A DNA stretch of 64,000 bases from Rubrobacter_A sp965214435 (GTDB lineage: Bacteria; Actinomycetota; Rubrobacteria; Rubrobacterales; Rubrobacteraceae), in assembly GCA_965214435.1 (NCBI GenBank), contig OZ243960.1, positions 1 through 64,000 of the forward strand, given 5' to 3'. The position numbers were made by a program, and so were the translations under genes. Within the stretch, counting starts at the first letter, position 1. Each line of letters begins with the position of its first letter. Below, piece after piece: positions 14,400 through 22,779 of the stretch. The notes under the pieces were generated by a model that ran no database searches, was not told where the DNA came from, and worked only from the letters and a program-made list of their open reading frames with translations.

Positions 14400-16427
14400 T
14401 TCCTCGACCTCGCTGGCGTTGGCGGCCAGCACTCTGTCGACGAGGTTCGGGGGGACTTCCTCGTAGAAACCGGGCTCGACGTGGAAGTTGGCCCGGCCGC
14501 CGGTGATAGAGCGCAAATCGCGGGCGTAGGTAAGCATCTCGACTTGAGGCACCTCGGCGGTGACCACCTGCCGCTCACCGCGGGGGTCTATGCCCATCGG
14601 CCGTCCCCGCCGCCCGGAGAGGTCGCCCATGACGTCGCCCACAAGCTCGGTCGGGACGAGCACCTCGACCTTTACGAACGGCTCCAGCAGGACCGGGGAG
14701 GCTTCGGCGACGGCACTTTTGAACGCCATCGAGCCGGCGACCTTGAAGGCCATTTCCGAGGAGTCCACGGAGTGGAAGCTGCCGTCGAAGAGCCGGGCCT
14801 TTACGTCCACGACCGGGCAACCGGCCATTGAACCCTCTTGCATGGCTTCGAGGATACCCTTCTCGACCGCCGGGATGTACTGCCGCGGGATCGCGCCGCC
14901 GACGATGGCGTCCTCGAACTCAAAGCCCGAGCCGCGGGGCAGGGGTATAAGCTCGATCTGGCAGTCCCCGAACTGTCCCCGGCCGCCGGTCTGCTTTTTA
15001 TAGCGACCGCGAGCTTTGGAAGAAGCCATGATCGTCTCTTTAAACGGCACCTTCGGCGCCCGAGCTTCAACCTCGACCCCGTAGCGGCGGGTGATCCGGT
15101 CCAACGCGAACTCCACGTGCATCTGTGAGAGCCCCGAGAGCACGTCCTCGCCGGTGGACTCGCTGCGGGAAATCTCTAGCGACGGGTCTTCGTCGGTCAC
15201 CCGCTTTATGGCCTCAAAGACCTTCTCCTCCTCTCCCCTGGCTGCCGCCCCTATGGCAAAGGCCGTCGTCGGCTCCGGCAGCTCTACCGGCTCGTAGCGC
15301 AGCGGGACCTCCGGCTTGCACAGGGTATCGAAGGTCGCAGTGTCCTTTAGCTTCGCGACCGCGATAATGTCCCCGGCTACAGCCTCGTCGGTGGGCGAGC
15401 GGTCCTTGCCGCAGAGGTGAAACACGGTGCCGAGCCGCTCGGCGGTACCCGTGCGGGGGTTGGTCAGCGCCTCGTCCGAACGGCACCGGCCGCTGACGAT
15501 GCGCAAGACGCTCAAACGCCCGGCGTAAGGGTCCACGTAGGTCTTGAAGGCGTAGGCTGAAAACGGCCCTTCGGGGTCGCAGGCTACCTCGTCTCCGGTG
15601 TCGGAAGTCCAGCGGGAGCGGTCTTTCGGCGAGGGAGCACTCCCGGCGATTACGTCCAGCAGCCGGTCCACCCCGACGCCGCGCTCCACGCTGGTCGCGA
15701 CCACCGGGATGATCAGGCCATCCGCGATGCCACGCCGGATACCCTCGAATGTCTCTTCGACGGTCAACTCCTCGCCTTCGAGGTACTTCTCCAAGAGCGT
15801 GTCGTCGCTCTCGGCTATCGCCTCAAAGAGTTGTATCTTCGCCGCGTCCACCTCGTCTTCCAGGCCCTCCGGCACCTCGGGTGTCTGCTCCCCGTTTACA
15901 AACGCTATACCGCTGAGTAAGCCGTAGACACCTTGCAGGTCACCCTCCTTACCGATAGGCAGGTTTAGCGGCACGACCGCCGGCCCAAACCTCTCCCGGA
16001 GCTCTTGGACGACGGCCCCGAAGTCCGTCCGCTCGCGGTCGAGGTGGTTTACGACCACGACGTGCGGGATACCCTCCTTCTCCCCGCGCCGCCACACCCG
16101 CTCGGTCACTACCTGTACCGGATTCTGGGCGTGGACCACCAGAATCGCGCAGTCAGCGACCCGCTGGGCCACGAACGCGTCCCCGATAAAGCCGCCATCT
16201 CCCGGTGTGTCGAGCAGGTTTACCTGACGGCCCTTCCATTCTAGCCGGGCGACGCTCATCCCGAGCGTCATGCCCCGCTCGGCTTCTTCGTCCGCGTAGT
16301 CGAGCACGTTTCCAGGGTTCTTTCTACCGGAGGTCAGGGAAAGCATCGCCTCCCCAAGCGCCGTCTTCCCGCTACCCCGGTGCCCGATCAGGCACACGCT
16401 CCGGATCAATGCTGGTTCGGTTGCCAC
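14388..16427 (-). CDS. Elongation factor G-like GTPase (EF-G2 paralogue)
   Basis: A 679-residue five-domain translational GTPase resembling EF-G. The P-loop is GHRGSGKT (15-22), switch I contains AERGMTLGMS (50-59), the G3 motif is DTPGDGGF (73-80) and the G4 motif is NHLD (127-130). Canonical EF-G has DTPGHVDF and NKMD, so the catalytic histidine is replaced by aspartate and the guanine-contact lysine by histidine. Domain IV (RGRYKKQTGGRGQFGDC) and domain V are present. Such EF-G-like proteins occur beside true EF-G in actinobacteria and have no settled role; a ribosome rescue or regulatory function is possible. It is monocistronic and ends in the shared terminator. Confidence 0.85.
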   Translation of the reverse strand: MATEPALIRSVCLIGHRGSGKTALGEAMLSLTSGRKNPGNVLDYADEEAERGMTLGMSVARLEWKGRQVNLLDTPGDGGFIGDAFVAQRVADCAILVVHAQNPVQVVTERVWRRGEKEGIPHVVVVNHLDRERTDFGAVVQELRERFGPAVVPLNLPIGKEGDLQGVYGLLSGIAFVNGEQTPEVPEGLEDEVDAAKIQLFEAIAESDDTLLEKYLEGEELTVEETFEGIRRGIADGLIIPVVATSVERGVGVDRLLDVIAGSAPSPKDRSRWTSDTGDEVACDPEGPFSAYAFKTYVDPYAGRLSVLRIVSGRCRSDEALTNPRTGTAERLGTVFHLCGKDRSPTDEAVAGDIIAVAKLKDTATFDTLCKPEVPLRYEPVELPEPTTAFAIGAAARGEEEKVFEAIKRVTDEDPSLEISRSESTGEDVLSGLSQMHVEFALDRITRRYGVEVEARAPKVPFKETIMASSKARGRYKKQTGGRGQFGDCQIELIPLPRGSGFEFEDAIVGGAIPRQYIPAVEKGILEAMQEGSMAGCPVVDVKARLFDGSFHSVDSSEMAFKVAGSMAFKSAVAEASPVLLEPFVKVEVLVPTELVGDVMGDLSGRRGRPMGIDPRGERQVVTAEVPQVEMLTYARDLRSITGGRANFHVEPGFYEEVPPNLVDRVLAANASEVEEKVS

Positions 16428-16628
16428 AGGCTCCTCCTTTCAAAGCCTATCCCCTCCCGGCCGCTCTTCCGGCCGGGGACTCAGCTTACCCCAGCATAAA
16501 GCTTCCCGCACCCTTTCTTGCCTAAAGATATGTTCCGACCGCCAATACGACCGTCTAGAAAGCTCGTTACGGGGCATTACCTCAGCAAAGGCTTTACATC
16601 GCCGGAACAACAAAGAGAGGAGAGCGGT

Positions 16629-17048
16629 TTGGGCAAGAAAAAAGGCTCAAAAGACGAGAATCCGCTGCAGACGGATCTGGGAAACACGACCATAGAGACC
16701 TCCGTGGTCACGGCCGTGGTGGGTATGGCGGCCCGCGAGGTCAAGGGCATACAACTCGATGTCGGGGGCCAGAGTCTGCCAGGAGACAATTCACAGACCG
16801 TGGGTGAGTTCTTTAACGGCCTTACCGGAGGAAACAGGTCGCGAGGCGTCTCCGTCGAAGTCGGCGAGCGGGAGGCAGCGGTAGATTTGAACATGAAGGT
16901 CGAGACCGGAAAGTCCATCCCCGAGGTAACCGGCGCCGTGCGCGACACCGTGGTCCGGCGCGTCGAAGACCTCACCGGCCTGTCGGTGACCGAGGTGAAC
17001 ATAAACATCGACGACCTCTTTAGTACAAACGGGCAGAACGGCTCTTAG
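16629..17048 (+). CDS. Asp23/Gls24 family envelope stress protein
   Basis: A 139-residue protein of the Asp23/Gls24 (DUF322) family: TTIETSVVTAVVGMAAREVKGI at the start of the domain, VSVEVGEREAAVDLNMKV in the middle, and VRDTVVRRVEDLTGLSVTEVNI at the end, each a family block. These proteins gather at the membrane and relate to cell-envelope stress. The TTG at 16629 has an AGAGGAGAG ribosome site just before it; a longer in-frame extension to 16518 lacks one and adds unrelated sequence. It has no membrane segment, so it would need a partner for membrane attachment. Confidence 0.85.
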   Translation: MGKKKGSKDENPLQTDLGNTTIETSVVTAVVGMAAREVKGIQLDVGGQSLPGDNSQTVGEFFNGLTGGNRSRGVSVEVGEREAAVDLNMKVETGKSIPEVTGAVRDTVVRRVEDLTGLSVTEVNINIDDLFSTNGQNGS

Positions 17049-17211
17049 AAAGCCTGCTCCTGGAAAACTGTACAGACGAGATCATTAACCCCGGTAGTTA
17101 GTAAGACCAGAGCAGGCCGGTCATCCGGAGCTAGCAGGTGACCGGCGGCAGCTACCGGGTGCTACAATGCGGCTGAAGTATTAAATCCTTTAGCCGGAGG
17201 CGGAGATCAGA

Positions 17212-17580
17212 ATTCGCGCGGTAGCCCGTATAGCGGTCGGAGCGGCACTCGTAGCCGTGCTGTCGCTGTTCGGGCTACTCTTCGCAAACCTTCTCGCAGA
17301 CCTCCTTCCGCAGAGGGACGTGTACGAGGGTGCCGGGAGGTTGTTGCTGCCGCTGCTCGCGACGTTGGGTTTCGCGGGGTGCCTCGGCTACCTGTCAATA
17401 CACCTCGCTCGCAGACCGGGTTGCACCTTTTTAGCCGGACCATCGTTTACTGGTCCGGAACTGTCCGGGGACTCGTTCGCGGACGTCGTCACTCTGGTCT
17501 CCGGGCGCTGGCCGCTACTAGTCGCCCTTCTTTTCGGGCCTCTGCCCGTTCTGTTCGCTGGCCTCGGGGGCTGGGTCTAA
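17212..17580 (+). CDS. Small membrane protein with an apparent ATT start
   Basis: A hydrophobic reading frame of about 122 residues with three probable membrane segments (around VGAALVAVLSLFGLLFANLL, LLLPLLATLGFAGCLGYL and LLVALLFGPLPVLFAGLGG). The first canonical start is a GTG at 17257, which would cut into the first helix and has no ribosome site. Upstream the frame stays open, and an ATT at 17212 follows a GGAGGCGGAG site at six-base spacing, giving a complete first helix with a basic N-terminus. I therefore suggest an ATT start, with moderate doubt. No family is recognised. It lies upstream of yidC on the same strand. Confidence 0.5.
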   Translation: MRAVARIAVGAALVAVLSLFGLLFANLLADLLPQRDVYEGAGRLLLPLLATLGFAGCLGYLSIHLARRPGCTFLAGPSFTGPELSGDSFADVVTLVSGRWPLLVALLFGPLPVLFAGLGGWV

Positions 17581-17699
17581 ACTCCATCCAATCTTGCACG
17601 GCATACCAGAGCCCGTGCAGGACTAGCTTGTCGGTAGCTGCTTTCCAGGGCCGCCGGCACATCTTTAGTAGAGCTTAACCAATAGCTAAAGGATGGTGT

Positions 17700-18461
17700 A
17701 TAACCCAGTTTCTAGGCGACCTTTTCGCCCCGTTATTCAACCTGCTCGGAGAAACATTAATGACCTTCCACGGTTGGGGAGCGCCGTGGTGGCTAGCCAT
17801 TATGATGCTCACCATTATCGTTCGTGGCCTGCTATCTCCCCTGACCGTAAAGCAGGTCAAGAACATGAGGAAGATGCAGGAGCTGAAGCTGGATCTGGAC
17901 AAGCTCAAGGCCAAGTACAAGAACAAGCCGAAAAAGCAGCAAGAAGCTATCACAAAGCTGTATCAGGAGCGCAGGATCAACCCGGCAGCCGGCTGCTTGC
18001 CGATGTTCGTACAGTTACCGGTCTTTGTCGTGCTCTACCACACCATCATCCGGTTCGAGCACCTGGAAAGTTTCAAGACCGGCGGGCTCCTGTGGTTCCA
18101 CGACCTGACAAACGCCGACCCCTACTTTATCCTGCCCATCCTCTACATCGTCACCATGATGGCCTCCCAGGAGGTCGCCATGCGCCGCACCGCTTCGGGA
18201 CAGAAGAACCTGATGCGCTTTCTGCCGGTCGTGTTCGGTATATTCCTCTCCCGCTTCCCGGCCGCGCTCCTGGTCTACTGGGTGAGCGGCAACGCCCTTA
18301 CGTTCGTGCAGAACCTCCTGATTATACACCTTCAGCTCCAAGAGCGGCTCCCAGGGCGCCAGCAGCCCCCAAGCCCGCGCAGGCGTCTGTCAGTAAGTAG
18401 TTCCGAAAATACAGCGCCCCCGGTTATGAGAACTGGGGGCGCTTCATATTACTCTGGTTGA
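17700..18461 (+). CDS. yidC: Membrane protein insertase YidC/Oxa1 (start and end uncertain)
   Basis: The core is clearly YidC/Oxa1: WWLAIMMLTIIVRGLLSPLT (first helix), a basic KNMRKMQELKLDLDKLKAKY coiled segment, YQERRINPAAGCLPMFVQLP, and three later helices ending VYWVSGNALTFVQNLLIIH. YidC inserts and folds membrane proteins, alone or with Sec. The first canonical in-frame start (ATG 17760) would remove a segment that looks genuine (FLGDLFAPLFNLLGETL). In frame upstream there is an ATA at 17700 preceded by AAAGGA at proper spacing. Alternatively ATG 17693 starts in another frame and a one-base shift follows. At the 3' end this frame runs through a terminator to 18461, while another frame stops at 18400 after an Ala/Pro-rich tail. 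Confidence 0.7.
   Translation: MTQFLGDLFAPLFNLLGETLMTFHGWGAPWWLAIMMLTIIVRGLLSPLTVKQVKNMRKMQELKLDLDKLKAKYKNKPKKQQEAITKLYQERRINPAAGCLPMFVQLPVFVVLYHTIIRFEHLESFKTGGLLWFHDLTNADPYFILPILYIVTMMASQEVAMRRTASGQKNLMRFLPVVFGIFLSRFPAALLVYWVSGNALTFVQNLLIIHLQLQERLPGRQQPPSPRRRLSVSSSENTAPPVMRTGGASYYSG
18413..18443. terminator. Bidirectional terminator between yidC and pdhC
   Basis: AGCGCCCCC (18413-18421) and GGGGGCGCT (18435-18443) form a nine-base GC-rich stem between convergent genes. On the minus strand it is followed by GTATTTT. It would end both transcripts. It lies inside the longest yidC reading frame, which argues that the true yidC end is upstream. Confidence 0.65.
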
Positions 18462-18468
18462 GGAGTCG

Positions 18469-19869
18469 CTAGACCAGAAGCATCATCGGGTTCTCCAGGA
18501 GACGCTTTACCTCGGCCATGTACAGGGCGCCCTCGGCTCCGTTGGCGATACGGTGGTCGGCGGAGAGGGTAAGCTTCATCATGCTGGCCGGGACGATTTC
18601 GCCGTCCTCGTTGTAGCTCGGGCGCTGGACGATGCTGCTCACGGCTACTATCGCGGCCTGCGGCTGGTTGATGATCGCCGAGAAACTCTCGACCCCGAAC
18701 ATGCCCATGTTGGAGACGGTGAACGTCCCGCCCTGGTACTCGTCCGGCTTCAGCCCACCCTCGCGAGCGCGCTTCGCCATGTCCTTGGACTCGCTGGAGA
18801 TAGCGGCGAGCCCTTTCTTGGCGCAGTCCCGGATGACCGGGGTTATGAGGCCGCCTTCGAGCGCCACGGCCATCGCCATCTGGACCGACTCGTGCAGCTC
18901 GACGCCTTCGGAGGTGTAGAGCGCGTTCAGCTTCGGGTGGCTCCCGAGACCGACGGCGCAAGCTTTCATCACAAAGTCGTTGACGGAGAGCTTTATCTCC
19001 TGGTCGGCGAGCCGCTCGTTTAGCTGCTTGCGCAGGGCCATCGTCTCGTCCATCTGGACTTCGACGGTCGCGTAGAAGTGCGGGACCTCCTGCTTGGCCT
19101 GCTGCATCCGCTGGCCGATAACCTGCTGCATCCTGGAAGGCTCCAGGATCTCGGTTCCCGGCTCGCGGGTCGGCTCCGGCACAAAGGTCTCGGCAGCCTG
19201 CGGCTGGGCCTGGGACGCCGCCGGGGCCGAAGCCTCCTCGGAAGAAGTCTCTTCCTGGGCTCCGTCGGCTTCGGCTCCGTCCTGACCGTCGCGCTGGGCG
19301 GTCCCGCTCTCCATCGCGGCCCGTACGTCGCGCTCGACAATACGGCCCTGCGGCCCGGAACCGTCTACCTTCGAGAGGTCGAGGTCGTTCTCGTCGGCGA
19401 GGCGCCGGACTATCGGGGAAGCCCGGAAGTTGCCGTTCGCCTGTCCGTTGGCCTGGCCGCCGGCCTGGCCGTTACTAGCTGCCGGCTGTTCCTCGGAGCT
19501 TTCCTCACCGCTCGGGGCTTCGGTCTCTGTGCCCGTGGCCGTAGACGCCGACCCGGCCTCTTCCTCCCCGCCGGCTTCCGCCTCGGCTTCGGCCTCTCCT
19601 CCGCCGCTCTCTTCGCGGGCGGGCGCTTCTTCGCCCTCGCCGAGGATCACGGCTATCGCGTCACCTACGGGGATACTCTGGCCTTCGGAGGCGTAGAGTT
19701 CTGAGAGGGTCCCGGAGTCTTCAGCTTCAAGTTCGAGGGTGACTTTGTCGGTCTCTATTTCGGCTATAGGGTCGCCTTCTTCGACCTCGTCTCCCTCACC
19801 CTTGATCCACTTTATTAGGGTGCCTTCCTCCATAGCGTCGCCCATTTTGGGCATGATCACTTCGGGCAA
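18469..19869 (-). CDS. pdhC: Dihydrolipoamide acyltransferase (E2) of a 2-oxoacid dehydrogenase
   Basis: A 466-residue E2 core protein. It has one lipoyl domain at the N-terminus (lipoylated lysine in EIETDKVTLELE), a long Glu/Ala/Gly-rich linker, a peripheral-subunit-binding domain (RASPIVRRLADENDLDLSKV), a second flexible linker and a catalytic domain ending ADHRIANGAEGALY. The active-site motif is normally HxxxDG; here it reads HRIANG, keeping the histidine but with asparagine for aspartate. It transfers the acyl group from E1 to CoA. It is the last gene of a pdhA-pdhB-pdhC operon; no E3 gene is in the window. Pyruvate is the likely substrate, though acetoin or branched-chain oxoacids are possible. 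Confidence 0.88.
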   Translation of the reverse strand: MPEVIMPKMGDAMEEGTLIKWIKGEGDEVEEGDPIAEIETDKVTLELEAEDSGTLSELYASEGQSIPVGDAIAVILGEGEEAPAREESGGGEAEAEAEAGGEEEAGSASTATGTETEAPSGEESSEEQPAASNGQAGGQANGQANGNFRASPIVRRLADENDLDLSKVDGSGPQGRIVERDVRAAMESGTAQRDGQDGAEADGAQEETSSEEASAPAASQAQPQAAETFVPEPTREPGTEILEPSRMQQVIGQRMQQAKQEVPHFYATVEVQMDETMALRKQLNERLADQEIKLSVNDFVMKACAVGLGSHPKLNALYTSEGVELHESVQMAMAVALEGGLITPVIRDCAKKGLAAISSESKDMAKRAREGGLKPDEYQGGTFTVSNMGMFGVESFSAIINQPQAAIVAVSSIVQRPSYNEDGEIVPASMMKLTLSADHRIANGAEGALYMAEVKRLLENPMMLLV

Positions 19870-19870
19870 C

Positions 19871-20863
19871 TTACTTCTCCTCCTGATACAAAGCCCGACG
19901 GGCCGCGTTTGCTACTTGCTTCTCGCTCGGGAAGGCTTCTACTTCCAGGTTCCGCGCGTACGGCGCAGGAACCTCCGCCCCGCTGACCCGCTCGACCGGA
20001 GCGTCGAGGTAATCGAAGGCCCGCTCCTGGATTATGGACGCGACCTCGCTCGCCACCCCGAACCACCGCCACTGCTCCTGAACCACGACCGCCCGGTGGG
20101 TCTTCTCGACCGACTCTACGATAGAGTCCTCGTCAAACGGCCTTATGGACCGCAAGTCTATGACCTCGGCTTCTATGCCGTCCTCGGCCAGCGTGTCGGC
20201 CGCCCGCAGACACAGGTTGACCTGCCGGCCGTAGGCGATGAGCGTCACGTTCCCGCCCTCGCGGGCTATCCGGGCCTTGCCGAACGGTACGGCGCCGTCC
20301 TCACTATCATCTACCTCGCCCTTGGTGCCGTAGAGCGCGCCGGCTTCCAGGAAAACGACCGGGTTCGGGTCCCGGATGGCGGTGAGCATCATGCCTTTTA
20401 CGTCGTTCGGGGTTACGGGAGAGACGACTTTGAGGCCGGGGAAGTGGCCGTAGAAGTTCTCCAAGCTGTGGGTATGCTGGGCGGAGAGCTGGACGCCGCC
20501 GCCGTTGGGTCCGCGGATAACGAGCGGGACTTCTACCTGACCGCCGGAGAAGTAGCGCACTTTGGCGGCATTCTGGATGATCTGGTCCGCCGCCAGGAAC
20601 GAGAAGTTCCAGGTCATCATCTCCACGACCGGCTTCATGCCCATCATCGCCATCCCGATTGCAGCCCCGGTGAAACCACCCTCGGAGATAGGGGTGTCCA
20701 TTACCCTTTGCGGGCCGAACTGGTCTATGAGGCCGTCGGTTATCAGGTGGGTGCCGCCGTAGACACCGATGTCCTCGCCCATGAGGACGACGGACTCGTC
20801 ACGCTCCATCTCCTCGACCATAGCCTCTCTGAGGGCTTCTCGATAAGTCTTTTCCTCCGCCAT
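19871..20863 (-). CDS. pdhB: 2-oxoacid (pyruvate) dehydrogenase E1 beta subunit
   Basis: A 330-residue transketolase-like subunit. Family blocks include YREALREAMVEEMERDESVV, MGEDIGVYGG, DTPISEGGFTGAAIGMAMMG and the C-terminal domain beginning VTLIAYGRQVNLCLRAAD. With the alpha subunit it forms the thiamine-diphosphate site that decarboxylates the 2-oxoacid; the glutamate in ISEGGF activates the cofactor. It starts four bases after the pdhA stop and ends one base before pdhC, so the three subunits are tightly coupled. Confidence 0.92.
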   Translation of the reverse strand: MAEEKTYREALREAMVEEMERDESVVLMGEDIGVYGGTHLITDGLIDQFGPQRVMDTPISEGGFTGAAIGMAMMGMKPVVEMMTWNFSFLAADQIIQNAAKVRYFSGGQVEVPLVIRGPNGGGVQLSAQHTHSLENFYGHFPGLKVVSPVTPNDVKGMMLTAIRDPNPVVFLEAGALYGTKGEVDDSEDGAVPFGKARIAREGGNVTLIAYGRQVNLCLRAADTLAEDGIEAEVIDLRSIRPFDEDSIVESVEKTHRAVVVQEQWRWFGVASEVASIIQERAFDYLDAPVERVSGAEVPAPYARNLEVEAFPSEKQVANAARRALYQEEK

Positions 20864-20867
20864 ATAA

Positions 20868-21923
20868 CTACTCCTCCCCCAGGTACTCGTCGGCCCCGGA
20901 GTAGACGTCGGTGTAGAGCTCTTCCATGGCAGGCTCTTCGCTCTCGTCGGCGAAGCTTACCGCCTCGTCTACCGTCTCCTGGGCCTCGTTCTTCATCTCT
21001 TCGAGCTTGTCCTCGTCGGCGGCTTCGAGCTCCAGGAGCCGACTTTCGAGCAGCCCTATCGGGTCGCGCTCCCGCCACTCTTTAACCTCTTCTTTGGTCC
21101 GGTACTTCTCGAAGAAGTCCGCGGCCCCGTGGGGTGCGGTGCGGTAGGTCATGGCTTCCACGGCGTACGGTACACCGGTCTCCCGGACCTGCTCCGTTGC
21201 CCTCCCGGCGGCTTCGAGGACGGCTTCGAGGTTCATCCCGTCCACCTTTTCGTGCTCTATACCGTAGGCGTCGAACTTCGCCCCGAGGTCGGTCATCGCC
21301 GTGGTACGGTCGACGCTCGTGCCCATCCCGTACTGGTTGTTCTCTACAATAAAGACCACCGGGCACATGCCGTCCTGGCCCCAGAGCCCGGCGAGGTTCG
21401 CCGACTCGTGAAACGCGCCCTGGCTCATGGCCCCGTCGCCCAGGAATAGCTGGCAGATGTGCTCCGTCTCCTGGTAGCGCATGGCGTAGGCGATGCCGAC
21501 CCCGAGCGGTATGTGGCCGCCGACGATGCCGTAGCCACCCATGAATCCTCTCTCGACGTCAAAGAGGTGCATCGAGCCGCCCTTGCCTTTTACCAGGCCG
21601 GTTCCCTTTCCGTAAAGCTCGGCCATGACGTTCTTCGGGTCGCTGCCGAGTAAGAGGGCGTGCGGGTGGTCGCGGTAGGCGGTGATGACGCGGTCGCCAT
21701 CTTTGTACGCATCTATAAAGCCGGTCGCAACCGCTTCCTGGCCCGTGTAGACGTGGAGGTAACCGCCTATCTTACCCTTCCGGAAGCTTTTCTGGCAGGC
21801 CTCCTCAAAGGAGCGGACCATCACCATCTTGCCGTAAAGCTCTAAAAGGTGCTCTGAACTCGTGGCTACCGCGCCCTCGGCGCCCCCACCCGACTGCTCC
21901 GTTTGCTGCTGCTCCGCAGACAT
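20868..21923 (-). CDS. pdhA: 2-oxoacid (pyruvate) dehydrogenase E1 alpha subunit
   Basis: A 351-residue E1 alpha subunit. The thiamine-diphosphate/Mg motif begins GDGAMSQG and ends ENNQYGMGT (about residues 172-203). The block GKGGSMHLFDVERGFMGGYG is typical of the pyruvate dehydrogenase subgroup. The usual phosphorylation-loop region RxRGHS is altered to YRTAPHGAADFFEKYR, keeping a histidine. The first 25 residues are Gln/Gly-rich and disordered, and the C-terminus is strongly acidic. It is the first gene of the operon; the next gene upstream (rdgB) lies about 160 bases away on the same strand. Confidence 0.9.
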   Translation of the reverse strand: MSAEQQQTEQSGGGAEGAVATSSEHLLELYGKMVMVRSFEEACQKSFRKGKIGGYLHVYTGQEAVATGFIDAYKDGDRVITAYRDHPHALLLGSDPKNVMAELYGKGTGLVKGKGGSMHLFDVERGFMGGYGIVGGHIPLGVGIAYAMRYQETEHICQLFLGDGAMSQGAFHESANLAGLWGQDGMCPVVFIVENNQYGMGTSVDRTTAMTDLGAKFDAYGIEHEKVDGMNLEAVLEAAGRATEQVRETGVPYAVEAMTYRTAPHGAADFFEKYRTKEEVKEWRERDPIGLLESRLLELEAADEDKLEEMKNEAQETVDEAVSFADESEEPAMEELYTDVYSGADEYLGEE

Positions 21924-22085
21924 TTTTCTCCCTTTCCTAGAGGTACAGCCGTTGCGAACAGAATACCAGAACCCCGCCCCACGCTCTTTCGCTACGAGCC
22001 CCGGCTCAAACCTCGATATTTACATGCTCTATACCCGGCATCAACACATTCTATAACCCTCCAGACGCCACGTCTCCAGCGGGCT

Positions 22086-22637
22086 CTAGTACTCCAGTAA
22101 CCGGCGGCGGGCGGCCTTGAACGCCCGGGCGCGGTGGGAGTCCTTGTTCTTCTCCTCACCCATCTCCCCGTACGTCTGTTGCGCACCCTCCGGTATAAAG
22201 ATAGCGTCCCACCCGAAACCGCCGGTTCCCCGCGGTTCGGGGGCTATGTTCCCGGTTACCTCCCCGGTAAATACCTCGATGGACTCCTGGTTTTCGGCGA
22301 TGGCTATGGCGCAGACGGCGAGGGCAGAGCGGTCGAGGAAAGTTTCGAGCATGGCGCAGAGGCCCTCGTTGCCGACGCTCGACATAAACCACTTGGTAAG
22401 GGCTCCGGGGAGACCGCGCCAGGCTTCTATAATGAGGCCGGAGTCTTCTACGAGTACCGGGCGCGGAGGAGAGCCCAGGGCTTGGTAGGCGTCGAGGGCT
22501 TTGCGGGCGGCGACTTCCGCCACGTCGAGGGCTTGTATCTCGGGGAGGTCGAGGTCGGCGCTGTCGAGGTCAAGACCCAGGATATGGGCGGCTTCCCGGC
22601 GTTTATTCTCGTTGGAAGTTACGAAGATCGGTCGCAC
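22086..22637 (-). CDS. rdgB: dITP/XTP pyrophosphatase (HAM1/RdgB family)
   Basis: A 183-residue house-cleaning enzyme that hydrolyses non-canonical purine triphosphates (ITP, dITP, XTP). The substrate motif SNENKRREA lies at the N-terminus, VEDSGLIIEAWRGLPGALTK in the middle, and GTGGFGWDAIFIP near residue 140. The LPGALTKWFMSSVGNEGL segment is closer to the eukaryotic/archaeal ITPA style than to typical bacterial RdgB (judged by memory, not alignment). It is divergent from the aminotransferase gene that follows. Confidence 0.88.
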   Translation of the reverse strand: MRPIFVTSNENKRREAAHILGLDLDSADLDLPEIQALDVAEVAARKALDAYQALGSPPRPVLVEDSGLIIEAWRGLPGALTKWFMSSVGNEGLCAMLETFLDRSALAVCAIAIAENQESIEVFTGEVTGNIAPEPRGTGGFGWDAIFIPEGAQQTYGEMGEEKNKDSHRARAFKAARRRLLEY

Positions 22638-22779
22638 GAGCGTAGCCTACACGAGTGTACACACCCTTGTGTCGCCGGTGGCCCGATTGTGGTACAGTCG
22701 CTTGTATGCTTGGCGAAAAGGCTGGACGTTTACAAAGCCCGAAAAGCAGGACCTTCCGCGACAAAGAACAGGACACCAG

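Noticed and set aside
19739..21085. A 448-codon open frame on the plus strand opposite pdhB and pdhA
   Set aside because: Antisense shadow of two well-defined 2-oxoacid dehydrogenase genes; no recognisable domain or ribosome site.
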